From Coriolopsis trogii (taxonomy: Eukaryota; Basidiomycota; Agaricomycetes; Polyporales; Polyporaceae): a DNA stretch of 64,000 bases. The position numbers were made by a program, and so were the translations under genes. The stretch's first letter is position 1. Every line of letters begins with the position of its first letter. Shown here one piece after another: positions 1 through 10,381 of the stretch. Location of the stretch: NCBI GenBank assembly GCA_020543525.1, contig JAHYIO010000033.1:2790001-2854000 (forward strand), in the 5' to 3' direction. The notes beneath the pieces are model-generated. The model made no database searches. It had not been told where the DNA came from and saw nothing but the letters and a program-made list of their open reading frames with translations.

Positions 1-1
1 C

Positions 2-307
2 GAGGCGAACATCCCGCCAAGCATCACGCGGTCCCCAGAACGCCACACTCCGCTCTCGCCCTCGCTCTTCCGCCTCCCGTCTCCGGCGATGAGCGATGAG
101 AGCTACTGCTCAGATTGCCCAGACTGTACCGAGAGGAAGCGGAAACGGAGCACGGAGGAACTCGACGACGATGAGTCGCGCGAGCGCGAGAGGCCCATCA
201 AGCGATCGCATTCCTCCTCCCCGTCGCTCGGCGAGCTCGTCGCGCCCATACCGCTCTCGCCCGAGCGTGCGATCGCGAATTATCTCGAAGGGTCTCTCAC
301 CATTTGA
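2..307 (+). CDS. 3' end of an unknown gene, cut by the left window edge
   Basis: A reading frame runs open from base 2 to a TGA at 305-307, so this is the C-terminal part of a longer protein; the ATG at 89 need not be its start. About 101 residues are visible. The tail has a Cys pair region (SYCSDCPDCTERKRKR), a strongly basic stretch followed by an acidic DDDESRERER run, and a Ser/Pro-rich end with cyclin-kinase-like SP sites. The basic stretch could act as a nuclear localisation signal (inference). I do not recognise the family, and the missing upstream part would be needed to name it. Confidence 0.5.
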   Translation, partial: EANIPPSITRSPERHTPLSPSLFRLPSPAMSDESYCSDCPDCTERKRKRSTEELDDDESRERERPIKRSHSSSPSLGELVAPIPLSPERAIANYLEGSLTI

Positions 308-1013
308 CCAGGAACCATCCGGCTATACCCTCCTCTCGGTCCCGCCTTCAGACTCAGACCAGACTTTGTCGTCTATCGTTTACGGCCCGGACCTCGCTCG
401 CCTCCATAAGGCGCGCATGCAGGTGGGAGTGTGCATACACGCATACATGCTTCAGGCCCGCTATGCCACTACAGTACATATATCCCCATACGTTTCTACT
501 CCTTCTGCTTCTGGAGCAGCACCGTTCCGCCCGATATCCTCTTACCCCTCGCCCGTTTGTCGTCTGCCGCCTGCCCTCCCATACCTTCATCCCTCATCAT
601 GTTCCGAAGTACTGCAATAGCTCATAATGCCCCCGTGATCATCCCCGCTCTGTTCTTGTTATCCATCACCGTGTATTCCAAGTCCCGCACCTTGTATTAT
701 CGTAGTCTCGCCTCACGTCGTCAACTGTTTTACCACACGCTCTGTTGAGCAAGCGTCTCTTGTCCAGCGTCCACACTATCAGGCCCCTCTTCTGGTACCG
801 GATCTCGCAGAAGTCAGCACCGAGGCCATCGGAGCCTCGGGTTGGCTCGGATAGTGAGGTGCGTTCAGCAAGCAAAGAGAAAGAAGGTACACATTCCAGT
901 ACACCTATCACGATCATACAGTGTGATGATACAGCATAACGACACCAACAGACTCGTTCCGGACACTGTACGGTGTACGTATATGAGTGCCGGCCCGGAC
1001 GCACGACGCACGA
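308..1013. other. Intergenic, convergent 3' ends
   Basis: This stretch lies between the 3' end of the left-edge gene (+) and the 3' end of VPS25 (-). It is rich in stop codons in all frames and should hold the two 3' UTRs. I see no gene, repeat or RNA in it. Confidence 0.5.
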
Positions 1014-1895
1014 TCACTTCGCAGAGCCCCCCGCCGCGCTGAGGAACCGCACGCCCTCGCCGTCCGAGACGGCGATGATCTGCGCACGGTTCGACTTGGC
1101 CAGGACCGCGATCGCGCGCCGGAGGATGGGGAGCGGGAGACCCTCGAGCGGAGAAGGGACGGGGGGCTCGACGATCTCGTAGAACGTCATGATCGTGTTC
1201 AGATGTCCTGTCGAGTCCGCCTGGTTATCGTCGATGGTCAGCATCGGGGGAGAGGGGAGAGGGGCGAGGGGCGAGGGCGGCGGCTCGACGCACCCAGTCG
1301 TAGAGAACTTGCGCCCATTCCTCGGGCGAGCGCCAGAAGAGCAGGACGGACTGCGTCTGGCTCGGCGGCTCGTACATGGCTGCGCCCGACGAGACCATGG
1401 CGGCCAGAATCGAGGCCAGGTGTGCTGGGCGCAAGCGTCCTGATAGTCATCACAGGCGGGGACGACATTTATATGCAGATCAGCATGACGAGGGCAGGCA
1501 CAGCAGCCCGGCATGGTCGGACAGACGCACTGTTTATCCTCGGGTTGCGCAGGACTTCGTCCCAGTCGCCACCTGGGACCTCCGCGTCCTCGACGCGGAT
1601 CGCCCACAGCCGCTTGTGGCGGGCGTATGAGAGTATGAGGCGTGTCCAGTTCTGCGCGACCTCCTTCTGCGTGACAGGGTTCGGCTGCTGTCTGTGAGGA
1701 TGCGCCATGGTCAGAAGTCGGGCTGGGGTGGGCAATCCGAGGCAGATTGGATCACTGACGTGAAGAATGGCGGCGCAGAGTGTATGGATGGCAGTCGGAA
1801 GCCTAGAAGGCCCAGAGGGTTATACGAGGTTCGATAACCATCATGCTAGCCTGTTGCATACCCGATGGCGTTGTGTACGGCGCGAGAGTGACCAT
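1014..1895 (-). CDS. VPS25: ESCRT-II subunit VPS25, five exons
   Basis: VPS25 is the subunit of the endosomal ESCRT-II complex that binds ESCRT-III (Vps20) during sorting of ubiquitinated membrane proteins into multivesicular bodies. The ATG is at 1895 and exon 1 is only 34 nt (1862-1895). It joins exon 2 (1760-1802) and exon 3 (from 1691), which rebuilds the N-terminus MVTLAPYTTPSGFRLPSIHS followed by APPFFTQQPNPVTQ, matching the family's PPF..QPNP motif. Later exons give WTRLILSYARHKR, VEDAEVPGGDWDEVLRN and YEPPSQTQSVLLFWRSPEEW (winged-helix 1), then HLNTIMTFYEI and SDGEGVRFL near the C-terminus (winged-helix 2). The stop is TGA at 1014-1016. The length of about 190 residues fits the family. 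Recognition is firm; the exon ends of the middle introns are hand-placed. Confidence 0.93.
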
Positions 1896-4819
1896 CTTGA
1901 GCCGGGTGGGACAAGAATTGATGCTTCTGAGCTTCGTGATCAAGTCGTTGGTCCTAATAGTCCTCCTGAATGTTTGATTACGTTATACGAGGTTAACGTG
2001 TCGGCTCTCGTACCCAGAGTCCAGAATACGACAGTCAGAATCAGACTAGAGAGAACTGCTGCGGCAATCTGACAGGAGAGCAACTGGATCTGAGCTCAGT
2101 GATCAAAGCCGTTGTGTGATGCATAGACGCCCGCTCCGGCAAGTGGGGTCAGTATTACTCCGGTGTTTACCAAAGCTCAACTGATCTCTGTCGGTGTTGC
2201 GCTTACGCGAGTACAGACACCGTCCACCACGACGAGGTCGCAGAGGGACGCACGCAAGGCCCCCTGTGCAACGGTCAACCTCCTCCGAGGTTCCATCATT
2301 GATATTGCTTCACTACTAACGTCGTACTACCAAGTAACGCCGGATGCGTTTAGGTCTAGGTTGCAGGTCGCAAATTTGCAGACGTTCCCTCCGGCTCCAG
2401 CTCGTGGACCACCAGCAAGGCTATGTAGACATCTCAAGCATTGAAGCGATGGATGGTCGGAACCAGCGGTTACCTGTCGCAAGAACCAGTGGTCACTGGT
2501 ACGACACCAGACTTGGACTTCAAGAAGGTATGTATGTTCATCTTCACGACGAAACACATTCTTCCTAACCCATGGTCGCGAATGATATGACAACACAGCC
2601 TGCTGCGATATCCATTCATTAGCGTCATTGCCTCCGATGTTGCTCAAGTCAGCTCACCTAGTACTTGTGTGGCTGAAGATGACAGTGTCATATCACCCGT
2701 GCTACGCAGTGCAGAGTGCGGAAGGTTCCGACGCAAAGTTGTTCTTTGCGAGTAAGAGAGGACCAGCGCTCGTGCTCTCCGCCTATGGCTCGTTCGACAG
2801 CGGGCCACTGGTTCGCCGGGCAGATGGCACTAGCAACAGCGTAAGCCCTCACATCCCATCTTGACATCTTCACGCTCACCTCACTATAGTGCAAGTGTGA
2901 CGACTAATCATGCGCTACGGCTCAAATCAGATTCCTCCGAGTCTGTGACCGCGGCCTCCATGTTGGCCACTCGGAGATCGACATCACTACAGTGAAGAAA
3001 TCAGCACGGTATGCGAACGATTCCGGCGGATGCTATTGCATCTGGGGGTCGACATTTGTCCAGCGGACAAAATGGCTGCAACATACTCTGGATGCTGACT
3101 CGACGTCACGGATGTCGGAACGTCACGACTCCCCTTGTCTTGCCTTCCACCGACTTCAGAACTTGACGATTTCGACTCAGGATATCTTGTGGACTACCTC
3201 TGCCAACGAGTGCAAGTCCATCGGGCATGGCTTGGTGGAGGGGTGGTCAGAAAGAGCTGCAGGTGAGTAGTCCTCAATGCAGTTCGTCGTGGCTCCCTGA
3301 AACCCATCTAGGGTAATTTCTGATACCGACAGGCGCCACGGGAGCAGTCCCGTACATAGTACATGAGTTGACTAAACGTGTCACTTGGGTGACGTGTCTA
3401 AGACCTCAGCGGCGCGAGGCAGTCGCTAGACTCCGCGTTACAGTGCACTCCGCCAACAGTGTCGCCCTGCACCTTGTACATTCTTCTCACCTAGCGCGAC
3501 AGGAACCCCCGCTGGTTGTATCCCTCTATATCTCGAAAAGTTGGAAGGCTAGATGCTCCTGATCACATTCCGATGGACCTCGTAATCCAGGCTAGGAGAA
3601 GGCGGAAACTCGGCGTAGGGGAGGATGGTCGGAGGGGGATGGGATCACTGGCCCAGCTGCCTCCCCCCTGGTAACCCTCCCACGAAACGAGAGGTCAGGG
3701 CGTGTCAGGGCGTGGTGCTGATTACTGCTAAGTAGGTCACAAGCTTTCCACCGTTTGATATCACAGTTGCATGGCCAGGAAGATCGCCTCTAGCCGCTAC
3801 CGCTGGCAACTTCGAGTGATCCTCGACTCGTTCGGTCCTGCCCTTCCTGAATGGCTCCACATGCTGCGGTCTGCCGGCCGCTGCCACCTCGAGGACGCCG
3901 CGATGCCTGCTCTTCTGTTGGACGCTGACCAGGACGTGAACGGTGATGTACCATCTCGTTTTCGAATCTGGCTCTCGTCCGCGATCCTCCACACTCGGTG
4001 GCGTAGAGCCATTCTCCCCTCTTCCCTGGTGGCGTCAAGCATAACAGGCTACTTCCCCCGCGTCCACCTCCTACATGGCGATCGTCCAGCCTGATCGAAA
4101 CTCAACCGTTTTGTCGGTGTCACGGCAAGGTGGATGCGGCTTGAAGGTCGAGTTACTTCTGCGACCTACCTGGCCCTGCTCGATTCCGCGGGCATCTCGA
4201 TTCTCGCCGTTGCGGCCTAATTGACATATCGATCGTCAATTTCCGCTTGTCACCCTGAACTTCAAGTAGAGCACGAGTGGTGGCAAGTTGCAACCGGTGT
4301 CAGACGCGATGGGCGGCGTACGGTACGATGACTCGAGCTTCTATTACGCGGTATGACTACTCACCGATGACCCTAGCCTCCTTTGCATTTATTGCGATGA
4401 TGCGCGTCCGTACCACGCATTCTCCTGCATCTGTCACACTCCTTTGACTTCAACGCAAGCAAATGAACGCCAGAGCGTTCTCAGGCTCGTATGTGGAGGT
4501 TCATCCCCGCCCCCCAGCAGGCGACAGGGGTGCACACATTCTCCCCCATGAACTCGTACTGTGGTGTCTATTCTGCCGGAACGTTTCATGTATGGTGGTG
4601 GCAACAAGATCCGAACTTTGGAGACGAATGGAGCAGCTGACGATGTTTGACGCTTCTCCTCGATCTCAAAGTGGACGCTATGCATTCCTCGGAATCGCTG
4701 TTATCAGACACTTGATATAGCGAATGCAGCCTATGAGACGTAAATTGACTTCTGAGGGTGCCCACCCTCGTGTGTCAACCGAATGAAAATGATATTACCG
4801 TTGGTGATGTAGAAATCAA
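1896..4819. other. Gene-poor stretch upstream of VPS25
   Basis: About 2.9 kb without a gene I can support. The first few hundred bases should hold the VPS25 promoter. Open frames here (for example 2327-2647 on minus, 3771-4094 on plus) are short, mutually overlapping and lack recognisable motifs. A short direct repeat of gtcagggcgt occurs at about 3693-3712. Unrecognised exons of a small gene between 2160 and 3270 on plus cannot be excluded. Confidence 0.4.
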
Positions 4820-4903
4820 TCTCTGTTAGTATATCGGTTAGTACACGCGCCTGTCATTGTTTCTTGATCGCGCGAAAGCGGGGTTCGACTCCCCGACAGG
4901 GAG
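4820..4903 (+). tRNA. tRNA-Asp (GTC) with a 12-nt intron
   Basis: A complete cloverleaf can be drawn. The acceptor stem pairs 4820-4826 with 4896-4902 (one G-T pair), followed by a G discriminator at 4903. The anticodon stem CGCGC (4846-4850) pairs with GCGCG (4870-4874). The anticodon GTC is at 4853-4855. The T arm is CGGGG-TTCGACT-CCCCG at 4879-4895. The loop is interrupted after position 37 by a 12-nt intron (4857-4868), the canonical site for nuclear tRNA introns. Without the intron the tRNA is 72 nt. Confidence 0.93.
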
Positions 4904-4923
4904 CTTCCACTGATGGTTGGCTG

Positions 4924-4930
4924 TTTTTTT
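4924..4930 (+). terminator. RNA polymerase III terminator of tRNA-Asp
   Basis: A run of seven T begins 20 nt after the tRNA discriminator base, the standard Pol III stop signal. Confidence 0.75.
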
Positions 4931-5052
4931 CTACTAGCCAGCCATCATCATGCTAAAATCATCACATAGATGGCCGTACATAGCACAAACACCATACGTA
5001 AGTCGGAAGTGCAGAAGAACGGTGGACCGCAAGGAAGCTTCCTGGCATGGCC

Positions 5053-6874
5053 TCAGTCGCTCTCATCCTCGTCTCCAAGAAATGCCATGATGCTCTCTCT
5101 TGCAGTCTTCTGAATATGTATAGAAGTGTCAGGAGGACTCGCACAATTGTAACACAGGACTTGAAGACATACACGGCGTTTCGGCACGACACCAACGTCC
5201 AAATCCTCTGGGAGGTCCTCGGCTGCAGAGCTCGTGCGCCGCATCTTCTCTCGTCTACTGTTTGCTGATTCCATTTTCTGGGCGAACTCCTGTACATCTT
5301 CTAATGGTATGCAAGCACCCGTAAGAAGACGGTGGACGATGCACCGCGAGTAGGACGCACCGAGCTCTTTCTGGAATTCCCTCTTGGCTTTGATGCTCTT
5401 CGCTCGTTCCAAGCTCATACGGCCCTTCATACCGAGGTCGGAGAGGATGGTCCGCAGGTGTCGAATCTGGTCCGAGGGCCTGTCCATGCCCCTGAACTCC
5501 TTGTACCAGACTTTACGCACGCCGCAAGCGACGACCAAAGACTGGGAGAGGTTCAGCGGGAGCACAGGGCGTGTCAGAGGACGCAGGGCGAGCACCAACC
5601 TTCAGCTTTTTTATCGTTTCTTCGTCCTTCGACAGCTCCTTTGCGGGCTCCTTTCGCTTCCTGCCTTTCGTCGCCTTCTCCGGCTAATTTGAAAATAAGC
5701 ACCGTGTACGTCACGTCGCAGCGGGGGCATTAAAACACTAACGCGAGAAGCAGCAGCCTGTACGGGTCATGAAGGGCAGTTAGTGCGGCTCCACCGGGTA
5801 ATCTGGGACGTTAACGCACCCCACTATCACCCCTTTTCTTGCGATTCCGAGGGGCCGGCTCGTCCTCCAAGACAGACATCTCAGATTCGCTCTTCTGCAT
5901 GGGGTTCCAGGAGGGTACATCAGCAAACATCGTCTCCACAGAGCTCCAACTCTGACTCGCCTCATCGTCTTCCTTTGGAGCGGAGCTGACGCTTTTGCGG
6001 GCACCTGCACTTGGGAAGGAAGTCGAAGCCTCTGGCTCTAGATCTACGTCCATGTCGCGGTCGACCTGGCGTGACGTCGAGGCCTTCTCCCGCCTACCCG
6101 ATGACTTTGCGGCGTTAGTGGTTTCAGAGACCTACAGCGCAGAAGCAAGGGGGTTCATCTATAGCCCGATCCAAGACTCGGAAGCATGGACGTACTTCGG
6201 ACTCGCTGTCCACGCGTTTCGCGCCCGGACCTCCCAATGCCCGGGGCTTTGGCGTCGGCCCTGCTTCCTCGTCTGAGCTCGGTACCGTTGACTGACCGGG
6301 AGATTATGAGCTACCGGTTCAACCCCATCGATGACGAACGCGCAGTAATACTGACTGGGGATCGCACATCTATCTCCTTGTTCTTTGAGGCTGCCTGAGC
6401 TGGAGCCGTCTTGCTCGATCGAGGTTTGCTCGCCTTCGATGATTTTGCCTCTCGGACTGTGACGGCCTTAGTCTCCTCTTCTTGCTGTACTTCCTCCGCT
6501 TCACTGCCGTCATCCTCCTCAGAAGGCTCATGTTTCTCCTGTAAAGACAACGACTCGGAGGTTAACGCCGTGGAGAGGGATACACCGACGTGCTGACGCT
6601 CACCAGGTAGTCTTCGACTTGTTTGTTCACCACAGCCTTGTGTTCCGGCGTATTCAACGCGTCAGGTTCAAGAGACATCTCCTCTTCCACCTTTTGTCTG
6701 ATCATCCGCCGAGTGTAGTCGCTGACAGACGTCGTGAGCCCGATACTACGCGCGGTGGCTGGGTCGCCGGCCGTCCGCCAGTGCGACCAGCACGTACTGC
6801 AGTTTCCCCTTCTTTGCGACCCAAGACATGACCTTGACCGTCGCTTTGCGGAGCTTCTTCTCGTCGATACCCAT
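5053..6874 (-). CDS. HIRIP3-like histone chaperone / transcriptional regulator
   Basis: The protein resembles HIRA-interacting protein 3, a nuclear protein that binds histones. The N-terminal exon (ATG at 6874) joins across a 54-nt intron to a DEK-C-like region with RRMIRQKVEEEMSLEPDALN. A long acidic and Ser-rich linker follows (EKHEPSEEDDGSEAEEVQQE; later SESEMSVLEDEPAPRNRKKR). The C-terminal conserved block reads KKLKSLVVACGVRKVW, DQIRHLRTILSDLGMKGRMS and AKSIKAKREFQKELEDVQEF, which is the HIRIP3/Chz-like helical motif. The last exon gives TARESIMAFLGDEDESD and a stop at 5053. At least seven exons are needed; the frame changes in the linker fit short GT-AG introns. The family call rests on the two end blocks. 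The linker exon limits are approximate. Confidence 0.75.
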
Positions 6875-7473
6875 GTCTGCAATACAAGCACTGCAGCAGA
6901 TGCGAGTAGAGAATGCTGTGGTGGGGGAGCGATGCACAAGTCCGAAATGACGCGCCGCGACGCGTCTGTATGACACGTTGCACGTGTTTGGTCCGGGCGC
7001 TCCACCTAAGGTGGCAGCCCATTCGCCCAACTTGGACAGGGTTAGCAGGCAGTAGACTGTAGTAGTATGAACACTTTCGCGGGAGGGGCGGGATAACGTC
7101 GCCCCGCAAGTACTTCACAACCGTCGCAAGCCCGCCATTGTATATTAGAAGATTGGGAGGGCTTCGCGGAACAGCATATTATATTGCTACATCAGAGACA
7201 ATAGATGGTAAGTTACAGACAGGTACTTGTACATCCTATATTACCAGAAGCGATACACGTGTCGAGAGCAACAGATACAGGACAGCAACAGATGCAAGAG
7301 AAAGCAAGACAGGTAGGTATGCAAAAACAAAACAGCGGACTGCCCCGTACAAATGGGAGCACGGAGTCAATAGCCAGATCATACTCCGCGAGGCCCCGGT
7401 CCGTACAGAGTTCGAAAGGCGCGGCTTTGCCTCGCGCACGAAACGCGTTCGGGTCATGCCAACAAAGGGCCCC
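6875..7473. other. Intergenic region
   Basis: Holds the promoter and 5' UTR of the HIRIP3-like gene and the 3' UTR of the next gene, both transcribed on minus. I see no further feature. Confidence 0.5.
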
Positions 7474-9156
7474 TCACATGTCGCCCTTCTTGCCGCCCAT
7501 CGCACGGAACAGGCTACGCATCCCCAGCTTCCCCGCAGACTTCTTGGCTCCACTCGTGCCGGACTCGCCTGTAGCACGGGGTTCTTGCGCAATCGTCGGC
7601 ACAGAGACGTTCGCTCTGGCAGTCGCGGTCGCAGTCGTATACGCAGGAGGGACAGGGGCGAACGAGGACGCGAGGAAGTCGCCACGGATCTGCTCTGGAT
7701 CCGACGGGTTCGTGGGACACTTGAACGCAGGACTGGGTGGGGTGAGCGTCAGGGGAGCGGGCCGCCTGCGCTCCTTTGGCGCGGGCTTGACGTTGCCCGC
7801 AGCGGCGCCATGTAAAGCGCCGCCTTCTGGGACGGGGAACGCGTCGAGGAGGAACTCAGGCTTGCGCAGGTGCTTGGCCGTGCGGCGCGTGCGAGCGGGG
7901 ATCGCGAGCACAGACATACCAGGACGACGAGCGCAAGTGGGAGCCAGCGCGCTCCCGAACGCCGCAAGATCGTCCCGCTCGTCTTCGGCACCCATCGCGT
8001 AGCGCGGGTCGAGATCGGAGTCCTGGCTCGACACGCTTCCCCGGCGGACCTCGTCGTTCTCCGACGGCACCATCGACGCCTTGCGCGCTGCCTTCGTGGG
8101 CGAGCCGAACCGCACCCAGCTGTCCTCGCTCCCGTAGCATTCGTCGTCCCCTCCCAAAAGGTGCGCGTACTCCCACTCCTCATCCTGATCGCGCCACAGG
8201 CCGCCAGCACCGTCACGGAAGACATCGCCGACGCCAACGAGACGGCCGTCCTTGGTGAGCTCGCAAGCGCCACCAGCCTTAGCCTGCGCCTCGGCGAATC
8301 TGCGGATGTGGTCTTCGATGGAGCCGCCGTCTGCGAGCTGGGCGAGGGCAAGCTCGGTGGCCAGCGGAGGAGGGCGGAACTTGGCGTACTTCGACTTCTT
8401 CGAAGCGCTGACCGCCGCGCTCGCCTGCGCTCGGGACGCTTTGGCATGCGTGGGCGACTTGAGGGCGGGAGAGGGAGGCGGAGGTGCGCGCATCATCGTG
8501 GTCTTCGAGCGAGTGCGTTTCGTGGTCTTGAGCGCGCTGAGGGAACGGAAGTGCTTGAGGCCCTTGGTGGGTTTGACAGGGCTGGAAGGCGGGCGCGGAA
8601 CGTAGCTGGACGGAGGGCGGACCTTGCCGTTCGTCGTAGGTAGAGGGATGGTCGCAGAAATCGGGGTCTCGGGGAAGTGCACGAAGACAGATGTATATCC
8701 CACCGCGGTGAGATCCGGCCTGAAGTCCTTGACCGACGGGGTGATGACCTGCCGGGAGGCGGTGTAGGGCGAGTCGTGGAACGTCAGGAATGATGCCGAC
8801 GCGGGGTGCGGTGTGCCCGAGTTGACAGAGGGGCGCCTGGAGATGATGGACGCCGAACCGTAGGACGAGCGACGCCCGCTGGAAATGGAGGAGCGACGGT
8901 GAGGCGAGCGCGGGGCAGGCGAACCCGGCTGGACTGCGGCCACCCAGGCAGCGATTGCTGAGGTGGTGGCAGACCGACGTCTAGGGTACGATGGTGAGCA
9001 AGGGGAGCGTTTGGGAGCGGGCGGAGAAGGAAGCGGCTGCGTAGGGCGTTTCTTCTGCGGAGGCGGGTGTGCGAGGAAAGAGTAGGCTGGCTGAGCTTGA
9101 TTGGGCGTAGAGGTAGCAGAGATGGATTGAGTCGTCGTGGTGGCAGCAGCAGACAT
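7474..9156 (-). CDS. Unknown Ser/Pro-rich fungal protein, 560 aa
   Basis: A single uninterrupted frame starts with ATG at 9154-9156 and ends at 7474. The N-terminal half is low in complexity: Ser, Pro, Arg and Thr dominate, with many RRSS and SP sites, as in intrinsically disordered proteins. More ordered stretches lie in the middle: LTAVGYTSVFVHFPETP around residue 150, LATELALAQLADGGSIEDHI around residue 275, and a region with GGLWRDQDEEWEYAHLLGG. The C-terminus is GMRSLFRAMGGKKGDM, a basic amphipathic end. I do not recognise the family and would not assign a function. The many frames open on the opposite strand reflect the high GC content. Confidence 0.7.
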   Translation of the reverse strand: MSAAATTTTQSISATSTPNQAQPAYSFLAHPPPQKKRPTQPLPSPPAPKRSPCSPSYPRRRSATTSAIAAWVAAVQPGSPAPRSPHRRSSISSGRRSSYGSASIISRRPSVNSGTPHPASASFLTFHDSPYTASRQVITPSVKDFRPDLTAVGYTSVFVHFPETPISATIPLPTTNGKVRPPSSYVPRPPSSPVKPTKGLKHFRSLSALKTTKRTRSKTTMMRAPPPPSPALKSPTHAKASRAQASAAVSASKKSKYAKFRPPPLATELALAQLADGGSIEDHIRRFAEAQAKAGGACELTKDGRLVGVGDVFRDGAGGLWRDQDEEWEYAHLLGGDDECYGSEDSWVRFGSPTKAARKASMVPSENDEVRRGSVSSQDSDLDPRYAMGAEDERDDLAAFGSALAPTCARRPGMSVLAIPARTRRTAKHLRKPEFLLDAFPVPEGGALHGAAAGNVKPAPKERRRPAPLTLTPPSPAFKCPTNPSDPEQIRGDFLASSFAPVPPAYTTATATARANVSVPTIAQEPRATGESGTSGAKKSAGKLGMRSLFRAMGGKKGDM

Positions 9157-10381
9157 GAATGGGACGTAAGGGCACTAAGATGTGGACTGGAGAGTCGTCT
9201 GTGCGATTTCAGTATATTAGAGGAACGCTTGAGATAGGTCATATACTCACAAAAAATGGAGCGACGTAAACGGTCTAGTAGAGAAAATGTAGATGCGTGA
9301 AAGCGTGCGAGGAGGAAGACGAAAGCGAGTTGCTGGGTATGGCTACAGAGGACAGACGGGTCCTGTAAAGAAAGCAGAGACTGAGAGCGGAGGGTTTTCG
9401 AGAGCTGAGAGCACTAGACTAGCTGGTGATGCTGTCTAGCTGGGCCGCAAGAAGAGTCCTTAAGTGCAAGGGAGTGGACAAAAGTGTGTCCACCGAGCCC
9501 TGGCGAGGGACAATTGCCGTCGGTTGGTAGACCAACATCGTCTATAAACACGCCCGGCGCTTCCCTTCCCGCTGCCAAACCCCGCCCTCGCCTGTCCAAA
9601 TTCGGTGGCCGCGTGGACCCCCGGCACCAGCTACTCGCTTCTAAGTGCTGTTATTGTGTTACGCCCGCCTCATTGCAGCGCGGGTGTCTCGGGTCCCCGT
9701 CAAAGTACAACACCTGCCTTTCTGGGCACAACGTCCGTGTCCACCCTCCGCTGAAAACACAATAAGGCTCGCGCTCCGTGGGCCTCCCATGACTGCCATC
9801 CGCTTCCATTCACTGCCAACTCAGACCCGCCTTCGGTGAGGAAGGCGCGGTCAATGTCGCCGCACTACCAGCGCATCTCACACAATTGTTATGCGCGATG
9901 CGTTCGCCTGACTAGCACGCTCTATGCGCGACTAGAAAACATGGAGAGAACGTCACTAACGTATACTTACGCCGCCGTTATTGTGTTTCACAGCACATGC
10001 TAGACATATGCCCCCCGGTTCGCAGTCCAACGCTTATACCGAAGGTCGAACCCCGGTACATAGGTGACAGCGTGCGCTAGATGTCGTAGCAGAACCACAA
10101 CGACATCGGAGCTTGAGCTTGAACTTGATCGTATCCACTGCCACAGTGAGTCAATGCACGAGTACGGACACGTTTCCGTACCGATTGAGCGAGTGTGAGA
10201 GCTCTTCAAGGACGACTTAGTGACAGTCATCCCGTGTGCCTGTGTATGCTAACTTGAACATAATGAGTTACGACAAACCCAGCGCCCAGCGCAGAACATA
10301 AGAATACCATGACAATATCGTAAATACGTGTGTAGGCCCGCGCGTGAGGCGGAAGTAAAGCTGCAAGCCCCTGCTCCGCGG
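9157..10381. other. Intergenic region
   Basis: Contains the upstream region of the Ser/Pro-rich gene (purine-rich to about 9420 on plus) and the 3' UTR of the Ran-binding gene. No coding exon or repeat is supported. Confidence 0.45.

Noticed and set aside
2327..2647. Minus-strand 106-codon frame in the gene-poor region
   Set aside because: No motif, no start context and an equally open plus-strand frame over the same bases.
7870..8643. Long plus-strand frame of 257 codons
   Set aside because: It is the antisense shadow of the Ser/Pro-rich gene at 7474-9156, caused by GC-rich codons, and has no motif.
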